Of a stretch of 64,000 bases of DNA, positions 48,981-57,211 are shown in pieces (the stretch's first letter is position 1; each line of letters starts with the position of its first letter). This stretch comes from DASUPK01 sp963815045 (GTDB lineage Bacteria; Actinomycetota; Thermoleophilia; Solirubrobacterales; 70-9): contig CAWFET010000002.1 of NCBI GenBank assembly GCA_963815045.1, positions 496,001-560,000 on the forward strand. The letters run 5' to 3'. The notes under the pieces are model-generated. The model saw nothing but the letters and a program-made list of their open reading frames with translations, was not told the DNA's origin and searched no databases. A program made the position numbers and the translations under genes.

Positions 48981-50008
48981 GTGCGCGCGGGCGCATCGCG
49001 CTGGCGATCACGAAGCGGACACTGCCGCGGCGGATGAGCGCAGACCCGGTGGCCGAGATGCCGGACGGGCTGCATGTCGCAATCTGCGGATCCGGGTCGC
49101 CGCTCCCGGACCCGAAGCGGGGCAATCCGTGCGTCGCCGTGATCGCCGGCCGGCGGGTGTTCATCGTCGATGCCGGAGAGCAGGCATCCGAGACGCTCAA
49201 CCGCATGGCGATCGATCCGGGCCGGATCGAGGCCGTGCTGTTGACCCACTTCCACTCCGACCACATCGGCGGCCTCGGCAGTCTCGCGATCCAGCGCTGG
49301 GTCGCCCAGGGCTCGAGGGACAGGATGCGGATCGTCGGGCCGCCCGGAGTCGAGCGGGTGGTGGCCGGCTACAACGAGGCATTCGCGCTCGACAACGGCT
49401 ATCGCACCGCCCACCACGGCGAGGAGGTCGCCCCGTCCGCCACCGCGGGGTTGACCGCGGAGCCCTTCGACTTCCCGGACGGCGCGGACTCCGCGGTCCT
49501 GCTCGACGACGACGGCCTGAAGATCACCGCGTTCCGCGTTGACCACTCCCCGGCCGAGCCGGCGGTCGGCTACCGGTTCGACTATGCGGGCCGCAGCCTC
49601 GTGATCAGCGGCGACACCAGCTACTCCCAGGTTCTCGTCAAAGCCGCGGCGGGTGCCGATCTGCTCGTCCACGATGCACTCTCCCCGGAGCTGACCAAGC
49701 TCGTCGGGGATGCCGCCGGCGCCGCCGGATTGACCGATCGAGCCAAGATCTTCGCCGACATCCCCGACTACCACGCAAGCCCGGCCGAAGCGGCCGATGC
49801 GGCTCGGGAGGCCGGAGTCAAGGCGCTCGCCCTGACTCACATAGTTCCCCCGTTGCCGCTGAAGTCACTGGAGGGCCCGTTCCTCGGCGACGCGCGCGAG
49901 CGATTCAGCGGCCCGCTCTGGATCGCGCGGGACGGTGACCTCTACAGCCTGCCCGTCGCCGGGGGTCTCGACCGCTCCACCATGTTCGGCCGCGGCCCGG
50001 GCTCCTAG
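48977..50008 (+). CDS. Metallo-beta-lactamase-fold hydrolase (RNase Z-like)
   Basis: A 343-residue MBL-fold protein. The metal motif is LTHFHSDHIGGLGSLAIQRW, with the later Asp in VISGDTSYSQVLVKAAAGAD and His in LALTHIVPPLPL. Arrangement resembles RNase Z/arylsulfatase-like enzymes, but no tRNase exosite arm is obvious. The first 30 or so residues are basic. Coupled to acpS by GTGA. Substrate unknown. Confidence 0.85.
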   Translation: MSARGRIALAITKRTLPRRMSADPVAEMPDGLHVAICGSGSPLPDPKRGNPCVAVIAGRRVFIVDAGEQASETLNRMAIDPGRIEAVLLTHFHSDHIGGLGSLAIQRWVAQGSRDRMRIVGPPGVERVVAGYNEAFALDNGYRTAHHGEEVAPSATAGLTAEPFDFPDGADSAVLLDDDGLKITAFRVDHSPAEPAVGYRFDYAGRSLVISGDTSYSQVLVKAAAGADLLVHDALSPELTKLVGDAAGAAGLTDRAKIFADIPDYHASPAEAADAAREAGVKALALTHIVPPLPLKSLEGPFLGDARERFSGPLWIARDGDLYSLPVAGGLDRSTMFGRGPGS

Positions 50009-50052
50009 ACGGCTTCAGGGCCATACCGCGCAGCGCCGCTAGGCTCACGCCG

Positions 50053-51561
50053 ATGGAGGACTGGCTCGATCCATGCCTGGATGCGGAGGAGATGCGCGCC
50101 ACCGACGGCTGGGCGATCAAGGACCAGCGGGTTCCGTCCCTGGAGCTGATGGAGGCCGCCGGCCGCTCGGTCGCGGAGGCGGCCGCTCAGGCAGCGACCT
50201 CGAACCGGGCGGCGATCGTCTGCGGAAAGGGGAACAACGGCGGGGACGGGCTGGTCGCGGCGCGTGCCCTGCGGGAGACTGGCTTCGAGGTCGACGTCCT
50301 CCTGCTCGCTCCTCCTGACGAGCTCTCCACCGACTCGAAGGCCAACGCCGACCGCTTCGACGGGGCCCGGCTTCTCGACCCCGGAGAGCTGGCCGGGGCG
50401 ATGCGCGGCGCGGGCGTGGTCGTGGATGCGGTCTTCGGCACCGGCTTCGCCGGCAGCCCGCGCGGACCGGCGGTCGACGCCATCGAAGCGATGAACGGCG
50501 CCGATGCTCCGGTGGTCGCGACGGACATCGCTTCCGGGGTGAACGCATCGTCCGGCGAGGTCGAGGGCGTGGCCGTCTCGGCGGATGTGACGGTGACTTT
50601 TCATGCCCCGAAGCTCGGCCACTGGATCGCGCCCGGCAAGGATCACGCGGGGGAGCTCAGGGTCGTGCCGATCGGAATCCCGGATGGTGCACCCGTTGAG
50701 CCGGCGGCGGGCCTGATCGGACCACGGGTCCTCGAGTTGGCGCCGCCGCGGGCCTCCGCCTCGACCAAGTTCAGCTCGGGACAGGTCCTGGTCGTCGGCG
50801 GCTCCCGCGGGCTCACGGGTGCGGTCTCCATGGCCGCCCTCGCGTCGATCCGCGCCGGTGCGGGGTACGCGACAGTGGCGGTGCCCGCGGACCTCGAGCA
50901 GATCTTCGAGATCAAGCTGACCGAGGTGATGTCGATCGGCTGCGCGAGCCGCGACGGCCGCCTGCGGCCCGCCGCCTCCGAGCAGATTCTCGGCGCCGCC
51001 GAGCGTGCGGCCTGCGTGGTGCTCGGCTCCGGCATGGGGCGCGAGCAGGGCACCCAGCGCCTGATCGGTGAGCTCACCGAGCGGATCGAGGCGCCCCTCG
51101 TGATCGACGCCGACGGGCTCAACGCCTTCGCGGGGCGGATCGAGAAGCTCGCCGAGCGCAAGGGCCCCTTGATGCTCACCCCGCACGCGGGGGAGATGGG
51201 CCGGTTGCTCGATCGGGATTCCAAGGAGATCGAGGCGAAGCGCGGCGAGGCCGCGCGGGAGGCGGCGTCCCGGAGCGGCGCGATCGTCCTGCTCAAGGGC
51301 GACGACACCATCGTCACGGACGGGAAGCGATTCGCGGTCAACGCCATCTCCAGTCCGCAGCTCGCCACCGCCGGGACGGGCGACGTGCTCTCGGGCATGA
51401 TCGCCGCCCTGATCGCCCGGGGGATGGAGCCCTTCGCCGGCACATGCGCCGCCGTGGTCGCCCACTCGCGAGCCGGACGAGCGGCGGGGGACCGGATCGG
51501 TCACGACTCCGTGATCGCCGGTGACGTGATCGAGTCGATCCCGGCGGGGCTGTCGCTCTGA
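50053..51561 (+). CDS. nnr: Bifunctional NAD(P)H-hydrate epimerase/dehydratase
   Basis: A 502-residue fusion that repairs hydrated NAD(P)H. The YjeF_N epimerase half has VCGKGNNGGDGLVAARALRE and VVDAVFGTGFAG; the ribokinase-like dehydratase half has VVGGSRGLTGAVSMAALASI, LGSGMGREQGTQRLIGEL, LTPHAGEMGRLL and ATAGTGDVLSGMIAAL. Both active sites look intact. ATG seven nt after TAGGCT, so probably leaderless. The CTG of alr overlaps its stop. Confidence 0.93.
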   Translation: MEDWLDPCLDAEEMRATDGWAIKDQRVPSLELMEAAGRSVAEAAAQAATSNRAAIVCGKGNNGGDGLVAARALRETGFEVDVLLLAPPDELSTDSKANADRFDGARLLDPGELAGAMRGAGVVVDAVFGTGFAGSPRGPAVDAIEAMNGADAPVVATDIASGVNASSGEVEGVAVSADVTVTFHAPKLGHWIAPGKDHAGELRVVPIGIPDGAPVEPAAGLIGPRVLELAPPRASASTKFSSGQVLVVGGSRGLTGAVSMAALASIRAGAGYATVAVPADLEQIFEIKLTEVMSIGCASRDGRLRPAASEQILGAAERAACVVLGSGMGREQGTQRLIGELTERIEAPLVIDADGLNAFAGRIEKLAERKGPLMLTPHAGEMGRLLDRDSKEIEAKRGEAAREAASRSGAIVLLKGDDTIVTDGKRFAVNAISSPQLATAGTGDVLSGMIAALIARGMEPFAGTCAAVVAHSRAGRAAGDRIGHDSVIAGDVIESIPAGLSL

Positions 51562-52688
51562 GCCCGCCCGAGAGGATCACGCGAGCCCTGGCGACCATCG
51601 ACGCCGGCGCCGTGGAGCGCAACTGTCGCACGCTGAAGGAGCGGGTCGGCGACGGGGTGGAGCTCTGCGCGGTGGTCAAGGCGAACGGCTACGGCCATGG
51701 CGCGGCCGTCTGCGCGGCGGCCGCACTGCGAGGCGGGGCCACCCGTCTCGCCGTCGCCGCAGCCGCCGAGGCCGAGGAGCTTCGGCTGCACTTTCCCGAG
51801 GTGCCCATCCTGGTCATGGGAGCGCTGACCGTCGACGATCTCCGGGTCGCCCTGGCGGCGCGGGCGGACGTCGCGGTGTGGCGCGAGGGGTTCAGGGACC
51901 TGTGCTCACGCGTGGCCAAGGAGGCGGGCCACATGGTGGGGGTCCACGTCAAGCTCGACAGCGGCATGGGCCGCCTGGGCGAGCGCGATCCCGGGAAGCT
52001 GATCGAGCTCGCCCGGGCGTGCGCCGACGACCAGCGCCTCGACGTCGCCGGCGTCTGGACCCACTTCGCGACCGCCGATGAGGAGGGCGACGACTTCATG
52101 GCCGAGCAGCTCTCCGCCTTCGCGCCCGTGGCCGAGCAGGTCCGCGGGCTGGCGCCGGATTGCATCGCCCACGCGGCGAACAGCGCGGCGACCCTGCGCG
52201 ACCCGGCGACTCACTTCGACATGGTCCGCTGCGGGATCGCCGTCTACGGGCTCGATCCGTTCGGGCGTGATCCCGCCGAGCAGGGCCTGGAGCCCGCGCT
52301 GGAGCTGCACTCCTACGTGGCCGACGTGAAGCGTTTCGAGCGCGGCGCCAGCGCCGGATACGGCAGGACGTGGCGGGCGCCGCAGGACACCTGGGTCGGG
52401 GTCCTGCCGATCGGCTACGGCGACGGAGTTCGCCGTGGCCTCTCCAACAACGCCGAGGTGATCGTGGGCGGGCGGCGTTATCCGCTCGTGGGGACGGTGT
52501 CGATGGACAACATCACCATCGATCTCGGATCGCACACCGCGGTCGAGCCGGGCGCTCCGGCGGTCCTGATCGGGTCCCAGGGGCCGGAGCGAATCCTGGC
52601 CGAGGAGCTCGCGACCCGCCTCGACACGATCAACTACGAGGTGACCTGCGGGGTCAGCCAGCGGGTGCCCCGCGAGGTGATCGAGTGA
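51558..52688 (+). CDS. alr: Alanine racemase, apparently starting at CTG
   Basis: A 376-residue PLP enzyme making D-alanine for peptidoglycan. The first conserved strand (RALATIDAGAVERNC) precedes the PLP lysine in AVVKANGYGHGAAVCA; later come HFDMVRCGIAVYGLDPFG and the catalytic Tyr/Met region YGDGVRRGLSNNAEVI with GTVSMDNITIDLG. The first GTG (51612) would remove the first strand. The frame is open upstream with no ATG, GTG or TTG, but CTG at 51558 forms a CTGA overlap with the nnr stop, matching the ATGA/GTGA junctions elsewhere. The next gene is coupled by GTGA. Confidence 0.88.
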   Translation: MSPPERITRALATIDAGAVERNCRTLKERVGDGVELCAVVKANGYGHGAAVCAAAALRGGATRLAVAAAAEAEELRLHFPEVPILVMGALTVDDLRVALAARADVAVWREGFRDLCSRVAKEAGHMVGVHVKLDSGMGRLGERDPGKLIELARACADDQRLDVAGVWTHFATADEEGDDFMAEQLSAFAPVAEQVRGLAPDCIAHAANSAATLRDPATHFDMVRCGIAVYGLDPFGRDPAEQGLEPALELHSYVADVKRFERGASAGYGRTWRAPQDTWVGVLPIGYGDGVRRGLSNNAEVIVGGRRYPLVGTVSMDNITIDLGSHTAVEPGAPAVLIGSQGPERILAEELATRLDTINYEVTCGVSQRVPREVIE

Positions 52689-54115
52689 CTGCCGCGATTG
52701 AGGACGCGCTCGCGGGCGCCGCCTCGATCGCCGCCGCCCGCACGGCACTCGAGGAGCGGCCGGGCTCCGTCTGGATCGTCGGCGGCGCGATCCGGGACGC
52801 GCTGCTCGGCCAGCCGGTCGCCGACGCGGACCTGGCGGTCGAGCGTGGCACCGAGGAGGACGCCGCCCGTGCGATCGCGCGGGTGGCCGGCGGCACGGCC
52901 TTTCCGCTCTCGGAGGAGTTCGCGACCTGGCGCGCCGTCGCGCCCACCGATGGCTGGCACGTCGACGTGTCCGCCCTGCGGGCTGATTCGATCGAGGGCG
53001 ACCTGCGCGCCCGCGATTTCACGATCAACGCGATCGGCCTGCCGCTGGCCGGAGGGGAGCCGATCGACCCGACCGGCGGCTTCTCGGACGCCGAAGCCCG
53101 GACGCTGAGGGCGGCATCGGAGGCGTCCTTCGAGGACGACCCGCTTCGCCTGCTCCGCGCCTGCCGGCTCGCCGCGGGGCTGGACCTCTCGCCGGAGGAG
53201 AAAACGAGCGAGCTGGCCCGACGGCACGCCGCTCACGCCGCCGACCCGGCGGGGGAGCGCCAGTTCGCCGAGCTTCGGGGGATCGTCTCCGGCCCGCGCC
53301 CGCTCGCGGGAGTGGGCCTGATGGAGGACCTGGGCGTGCTGCCCGTGGTGCTCCCGGAGCTCGAGGCGCTGCGCGGCGTGGCCCAGAACCCCAACCACCA
53401 CCTCGACGTGCTGGGCCACACGATCGCCGTGCTCGAGGAATGGCTCGGCGTCGAGGCGGACCTCCCCGGCTTCGCGGGAGACCTCGCCCCGGACGTGCAG
53501 CGGTTCCTCGACGAGCCTCTCGCCGACGAGCTCACGCGGCGGGACGCGCTCCGCTTCGGAGCGCTCTTCCACGACCTCGGCAAGCCCGAGACCCGCTCCG
53601 AGGGCTCGGGCTACGTCACCTTCATCGGGCACGACGAGGTCGGGGGCCGGATCATCGCCACGATCTGCCGGCGGCTGCGCACCAGCCGCGGGCTCAGCGG
53701 GCACCTCCAGGGCCTGGCGCTCCATCACCTGCGGCTCGGATTCCTGATCCACCAGCGGCCGCTGTCGCGCAGGGCCATCTACGACTACCTGGTCGCGACG
53801 GAGCCCGTGGCCGCCGACGTCACCCTCCTCACGGTCGCCGACAGGCTCGCGGCCCGCGGTGAGGGCCCGCTCGCCAGCCCGGAGATGGTCGAGGCCCACC
53901 TCGACCTCGCCCGAGAGATGGTGGGGGAGGCGCTCGTCTGGCACCGCGAGGGGTCGCCGCGGCCGCCGCTGACCGGCGACGAGCTAGCCGATGAGCTCGG
54001 CCTCTCACCGGGCCCGGAGATGGGCCGCCTGCTCGAGGAGCTTCGCGCCGAGGCCTTCGCGGGGGAGATCACCAGCCGCTCGCAGGCGCTCGAGCGCGCC
54101 AGGCAGCTCAGCTAG
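52685..54115 (+). CDS. tRNA nucleotidyltransferase/poly(A) polymerase family protein with HD domain (Cca-like)
   Basis: A 476-residue class II nucleotidyltransferase. VWIVGGAIRDALLGQPVADA with the DADLAV acidic pair is the catalytic head; DVSALRADSIEGDLRARDFT and DPLRLLRACRLAAGLDL follow. An HD-type phosphohydrolase region has RFGALFHDLGKPETR and HDEVGGRIIATICRRLRTS. It adds CCA or A residues to RNA; which of the two cannot be decided. The GTG at 52685 overlaps the alr stop (GTGA); the long open frame upstream is a shadow of alr. Confidence 0.85.
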   Translation: MTAAIEDALAGAASIAAARTALEERPGSVWIVGGAIRDALLGQPVADADLAVERGTEEDAARAIARVAGGTAFPLSEEFATWRAVAPTDGWHVDVSALRADSIEGDLRARDFTINAIGLPLAGGEPIDPTGGFSDAEARTLRAASEASFEDDPLRLLRACRLAAGLDLSPEEKTSELARRHAAHAADPAGERQFAELRGIVSGPRPLAGVGLMEDLGVLPVVLPELEALRGVAQNPNHHLDVLGHTIAVLEEWLGVEADLPGFAGDLAPDVQRFLDEPLADELTRRDALRFGALFHDLGKPETRSEGSGYVTFIGHDEVGGRIIATICRRLRTSRGLSGHLQGLALHHLRLGFLIHQRPLSRRAIYDYLVATEPVAADVTLLTVADRLAARGEGPLASPEMVEAHLDLAREMVGEALVWHREGSPRPPLTGDELADELGLSPGPEMGRLLEELRAEAFAGEITSRSQALERARQLS

Positions 54116-54219
54116 CCGGGCGAGTCGGCGACCGGGAAAGGGCGACCCGTACCCCTGCGCGCAGTCCGCGCCGCTCTTAGAGGTGGAATCACGAATAGCT
54201 AGGAAGGGAAACACCTGCA

Positions 54220-54708
54220 ATGAAGAAGCTGATTACTGCCTGTGCTGTCTGCGCGATGGCCGTTGGTTTGGTCGTCGCACCAGGTGCGCTGGGCAAGAAG
54301 AGCACCAAGAACGTGGGCGGGACGGTCAGCGTGAATGTCACACCGAGCACCTTCACGACCGGAGACTCCACCGTGACGACGGCGACGGTAAGCGGGAACG
54401 TTGCGTCGAACAGCAGCTGCCGCAAGGACCGCACCGTGCACTTCGCATACGTGAACGGGACGACCGTCACGCCGCTCGCCGAGACCGCGGTCACTCGCCC
54501 GAACGGCAACTACACGGCGACCGTGCCGAAGCCGACCGACACCAACCCCCCGACGGCCTCCGTCGTCCTGCGGGCAACCGTCGACCAGATGACGCGAAAG
54601 GTCGGGAGCAAGAAGAAGGGCAAGAAGACCAAGAAGGGTCGTGCCTTCAACTGCATGTCGATCACCGGTGACAGCGCGCCGCTGACCATCGCACCGGCAG
54701 CGCTCTAG
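54220..54708 (+). CDS. Small secreted beta-rich protein (paralogue 1 of 3)
   Basis: A 162-residue protein with a signal peptide (MKKLITACAVCAMAVGLVVA) and a single Ig/transthyretin-like domain: NVGGTVSVNVTPSTFTTGDS, CRKDRTVHFAYVNG and a late AFNCMSITG, giving two cysteines that could form a disulfide. It has a lysine-rich stretch between strands (SKKKGKKTKKG). Similar in plan to the proteins at 56242 and 56735. An AGGAAGGG ribosome site precedes the ATG. Function unknown. Confidence 0.75.
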   Translation: MKKLITACAVCAMAVGLVVAPGALGKKSTKNVGGTVSVNVTPSTFTTGDSTVTTATVSGNVASNSSCRKDRTVHFAYVNGTTVTPLAETAVTRPNGNYTATVPKPTDTNPPTASVVLRATVDQMTRKVGSKKKGKKTKKGRAFNCMSITGDSAPLTIAPAAL

Positions 54709-54739
54709 ACAGTTCGCGAATCGGCATCCAAGTGCCATC

Positions 54740-54765
54740 GAGTGGCCCGCCTCGGCGGGCCACTC
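54740..54765 (+). terminator. Stem-loop after the secreted-protein gene
   Basis: GAGTGGCCCGC pairs with GCGGGCCACTC (11 bp) around a 4-nt loop, followed by GTGTGTTTAG, a weak T-rich tail. It separates the secreted-protein gene from the HIT gene. Confidence 0.65.
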
Positions 54766-54793
54766 GTGTGTTTAGGGATAGCCTGGCGCCCGC

Positions 54794-55210
54794 ATGCCCG
54801 ATGACTGCCTCTTCTGCGGCATCGTCGACGGGTCGATCCCCAGCGAGACGATCGACTCCGACGAGCGCACCGTTGCCTTCATGGACATCAATCCCGCCAC
54901 GGCGGGTCACGCTCTCGTGGTCCCCAGGGCGCACTCCGCAGACCTGCTCGAAATCGGCCCGGACGACCTGTCCGCATCCGTGCTGGCCGCGCAGCGGCTG
55001 GCGAGGCGGATGAAGGACACGCTGGGCGCCGACGGGATCAACCTGATCAACGCCTGCGGAGCGGCGGCCTGGCAGACGGTCTTCCACTTCCATATCCACG
55101 TCGTGCCCCGGTACGAGGATGATCCGCTGAAACTGCCCTGGATCCCCGAGCCTGGGGATTCGGACGAGATCGCGAAGATCGCCAACCAACTGCGAGGAGA
55201 TGATGGCTGA
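54794..55210 (+). CDS. HIT-family nucleotide hydrolase
   Basis: A 138-residue histidine-triad protein. CLFCGIVDGSIPSETIDSDE opens it with a C-x-x-C pair; AFMDINPATAGHALVVPRAH follows, and the triad is HFHIHVVPR. By family it hydrolyses AMP-lysine, aminoacyl-AMP or dinucleoside polyphosphates. Probably near-leaderless (TAGCCT nine nt before the ATG). It overlaps the enoyl-CoA hydratase-like gene by about 11 nt. Confidence 0.9.
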   Translation: MPDDCLFCGIVDGSIPSETIDSDERTVAFMDINPATAGHALVVPRAHSADLLEIGPDDLSASVLAAQRLARRMKDTLGADGINLINACGAAAWQTVFHFHIHVVPRYEDDPLKLPWIPEPGDSDEIAKIANQLRGDDG

Positions 55211-55994
55211 GACGACGACCCAACCGATCAGGCTCGAGCGCGACGGCAACGTCGCGTCGATGGTGCTCTCGAACCCGCCGCTCAACCTGTTCGGGGACGA
55301 CGCCTGGGGGGCGCTCGTCGACTGCATCGACGAGGTGGAGAAGTCGGGCGCCCGCGCACTGGTCTGGCGCGCCGAGGGAGACATCTTCACCGGCGGCGTC
55401 GATGTCAACAGCTTCAAGCGCGTCCAGGAGGAGGGGAGCGCCTCGGACTCGTTCGGCTCGCTGATCCCGGTGGTGCGCAGGCTCGAAGACCTGCCGATCC
55501 CGACGCTTGCACTCGTCCACGGCCTCTGCCTGACGGCGGGCCTGGAGATCTCGCTCGGCTGCGACATGCTCTGGGCCACTGAGTCCGCCCGCTTCGGCCT
55601 CGTCGAGGCGGTGGTGGGCCTGACGCCGGGCGCCGGGGGCACGCAGCGAATGGCCGAGCGCGCCGGCCCGGCCCGCGCGGCGGAGTTCGTGATGAGCGGC
55701 GGCCTCTACGACGCCCCGACGCTCGAGCGCTGGAACGTGGTCAACCGCGTTGTGCCGGATGACCAGCTCCTCGAGAAGGGCATGAAGTTCGCCCACAGGC
55801 TGGCGGACGGCCCCACGGTCGCCCATGGGGCCACGAAGAAGATCATCCGCGGCTATCGCGAGGGCGGGGTGAACGGGGCGGATGAGGTCACTCCGGGCGT
55901 GTTCGCGGACCTGTTCGCCTCCGAGGACCTGAAGAACGCGTTGGCCAGCTTCCTGAAGGACGGCCCCGGCAAGGCCACATTCGAGGGGAAGTAG
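55200..55994 (+). CDS. Enoyl-CoA hydratase/isomerase family protein
   Basis: A 264-residue crotonase-fold protein: VASMVLSNPPLNLFGDDAWG, GDIFTGGVDVNSFKRVQEEG (oxyanion-hole region) and HGLCLTAGLEISLGCDMLWA, then ARFGLVEAVVGLTPGAGGTQ. The usual catalytic Glu near GLxExxxGLxPG is present as Glu in FGLVEAVVGL. Substrate unknown (fatty-acid or branched-chain catabolism). Two adjacent ATG codons at 55200 and 55203 are both possible. Confidence 0.9.
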   Translation: MMAETTTQPIRLERDGNVASMVLSNPPLNLFGDDAWGALVDCIDEVEKSGARALVWRAEGDIFTGGVDVNSFKRVQEEGSASDSFGSLIPVVRRLEDLPIPTLALVHGLCLTAGLEISLGCDMLWATESARFGLVEAVVGLTPGAGGTQRMAERAGPARAAEFVMSGGLYDAPTLERWNVVNRVVPDDQLLEKGMKFAHRLADGPTVAHGATKKIIRGYREGGVNGADEVTPGVFADLFASEDLKNALASFLKDGPGKATFEGK

Positions 55995-56022
55995 CCCCAG
56001 GCGCTACCCTGCCCGGTCGCAT

Positions 56023-56241
56023 ATGGCGAAGGAAGAGAAGATCGAGATGGAGGGCGAGATCACGGAGGCGCTGCCCAACACGATGTTTCGCGTCAAGTTG
56101 GACAACGACCACGAGGTCCTCGGCCACATCTCGGGCAAGATGCGGCGCCACTACATCCGGATCCTCCCCGGGGATCGGGTGAAGATCGAGCTCTCGCCGT
56201 ACGACCTCGACCGCGGCCGCATCACGTACCGGTACAAGTAG
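56023..56241 (+). CDS. infA: Translation initiation factor IF-1
   Basis: A 72-residue OB-fold factor, full length: MAKEEKIEMEGEITEALPN, FRVKLDNDHEVLGHISGKMR and HYIRILPGDRVKIELSPYDL, then DRGRITYRYK. Standard infA sequence throughout. TACCCT lies 12 nt upstream. The next gene starts on the base after its stop. Confidence 0.96.
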   Translation: MAKEEKIEMEGEITEALPNTMFRVKLDNDHEVLGHISGKMRRHYIRILPGDRVKIELSPYDLDRGRITYRYK

Positions 56242-56682
56242 ATGCGAATCAGGGCCATCTCACTCGCCGCAGCCGGACTGCTCTGCGCGATCCTGGCGGC
56301 GACGGCGCTTGCGGGCCCCAAGACGAAGCGGGTGTCGGTGATCGTCAACGCCACCAGCGCCCAGATCGTCAAGGGCTCCAAGCAGAAGCAACTCCAGGTG
56401 AACGCCCAGCTCGACTCGTCGTTCGCCCGCTGCGAGCGCCAGCGCACGGTTCTCCTCTACCGCTCCGCCAACGGCGCCCTCTCCGGTCCCCCGATCGGGC
56501 GAGCGACCAGCCAGGGTGGAGGAGACAAGGGCCACGTGACGATCACGGGCATCAGCTCCACCAAGATCAAGCCGACGGACGAGTTCCTCGCGATCGCCGC
56601 CCAGCGGAAGGTGAAGATCAAGGGCAAGTCGTACGTGTGCAAGCGCGGCGTCTCGGCGGCCTTTTCCGCAAACTCTGTCTAG
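56242..56682 (+). CDS. Small secreted beta-rich protein (paralogue 2 of 3)
   Basis: A 146-residue protein with a signal peptide (AISLAAAGLLCAILAATALA), then PKTKRVSVIVNATSAQIVKG, ARCERQRTVLLYRSANG and a late SYVCKRGVSAAFSANS. The C-x-x-x-R-x-V-x-L and Y-x-C-K-x-G-V-S blocks match the protein at 56735. It starts immediately after the infA stop, so it depends on translation of infA. Function unknown. Confidence 0.75.
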   Translation: MRIRAISLAAAGLLCAILAATALAGPKTKRVSVIVNATSAQIVKGSKQKQLQVNAQLDSSFARCERQRTVLLYRSANGALSGPPIGRATSQGGGDKGHVTITGISSTKIKPTDEFLAIAAQRKVKIKGKSYVCKRGVSAAFSANSV

Positions 56683-56734
56683 ACGGCCTGCCAGGGCGTA
56701 GGCTGGATCCTCCACCAACCGGAGGAGGAGAGAG

Positions 56735-57154
56735 ATGAGGGCGGGAAGATTGATCGCGGTGCTGGCAGTCGCGCTGCTGGGTCTCGGCCTGTTCAGCGCC
56801 GGTGCGCTGGCCAGCAAGAAGAAGAAGAAGACGACGGTCATCTACTTCAGCGGCAGTCCGAAGTTCAACAGCAGCGGCAAGGTGACGGTGAAGGGCGCGC
56901 TCAACACCGTCAAGGCGTGCCGGATCTCCCGTGCGGTTCGGCTCCAGCTGCTCGATTCGACCGGAACGGTGATCTCGACGCTGGACGGCTCGAGCACGGA
57001 TTCGAACGGGAACTACTCGGTCTCGGGCCAGCTGCCGAATGGCCTGCCGGCCGGAACGGACTCGGTCCGCGTCAAGGCGCTGAAGGAGACCGCCGGGAAG
57101 TACGTCTGCAAGGCGGGCGTCTCGACACCGGTCTTCACTCCGGGGACGAAGTAG
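56735..57154 (+). CDS. Small secreted beta-rich protein (paralogue 3 of 3)
   Basis: A 139-residue protein with a signal peptide (RLIAVLAVALLGLGLFSAGA), lysine-rich start of the mature part, KVTVKGALNTVKACRISRAV, DGSSTDSNGNYSVSGQLPNG and KYVCKAGVSTPVFTPG. Resembles carboxypeptidase-regulatory-like or transthyretin-like beta domains with one disulfide. GGAGGAG ribosome site. Repeat B begins 5 nt after its stop. Confidence 0.75.
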   Translation: MRAGRLIAVLAVALLGLGLFSAGALASKKKKKTTVIYFSGSPKFNSSGKVTVKGALNTVKACRISRAVRLQLLDSTGTVISTLDGSSTDSNGNYSVSGQLPNGLPAGTDSVRVKALKETAGKYVCKAGVSTPVFTPGTK

Positions 57155-57158
57155 ACGC

Positions 57159-57211
57159 GAGGGTGCGCCGCAGCGAAGCGAGGCGCAACCCGTTTGATGA
57201 CGAAGCGGATC
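57159..57211 (+). repeat. Inverted repeat B, copy 1
   Basis: A 53-nt element that matches copy 2 (58450-58502, other strand) at 47 of 53 positions. It contains a 6-bp stem, TGCGCC/GGCGCA. Its end reaches the last base of the GH63-like gene. Confidence 0.8.
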
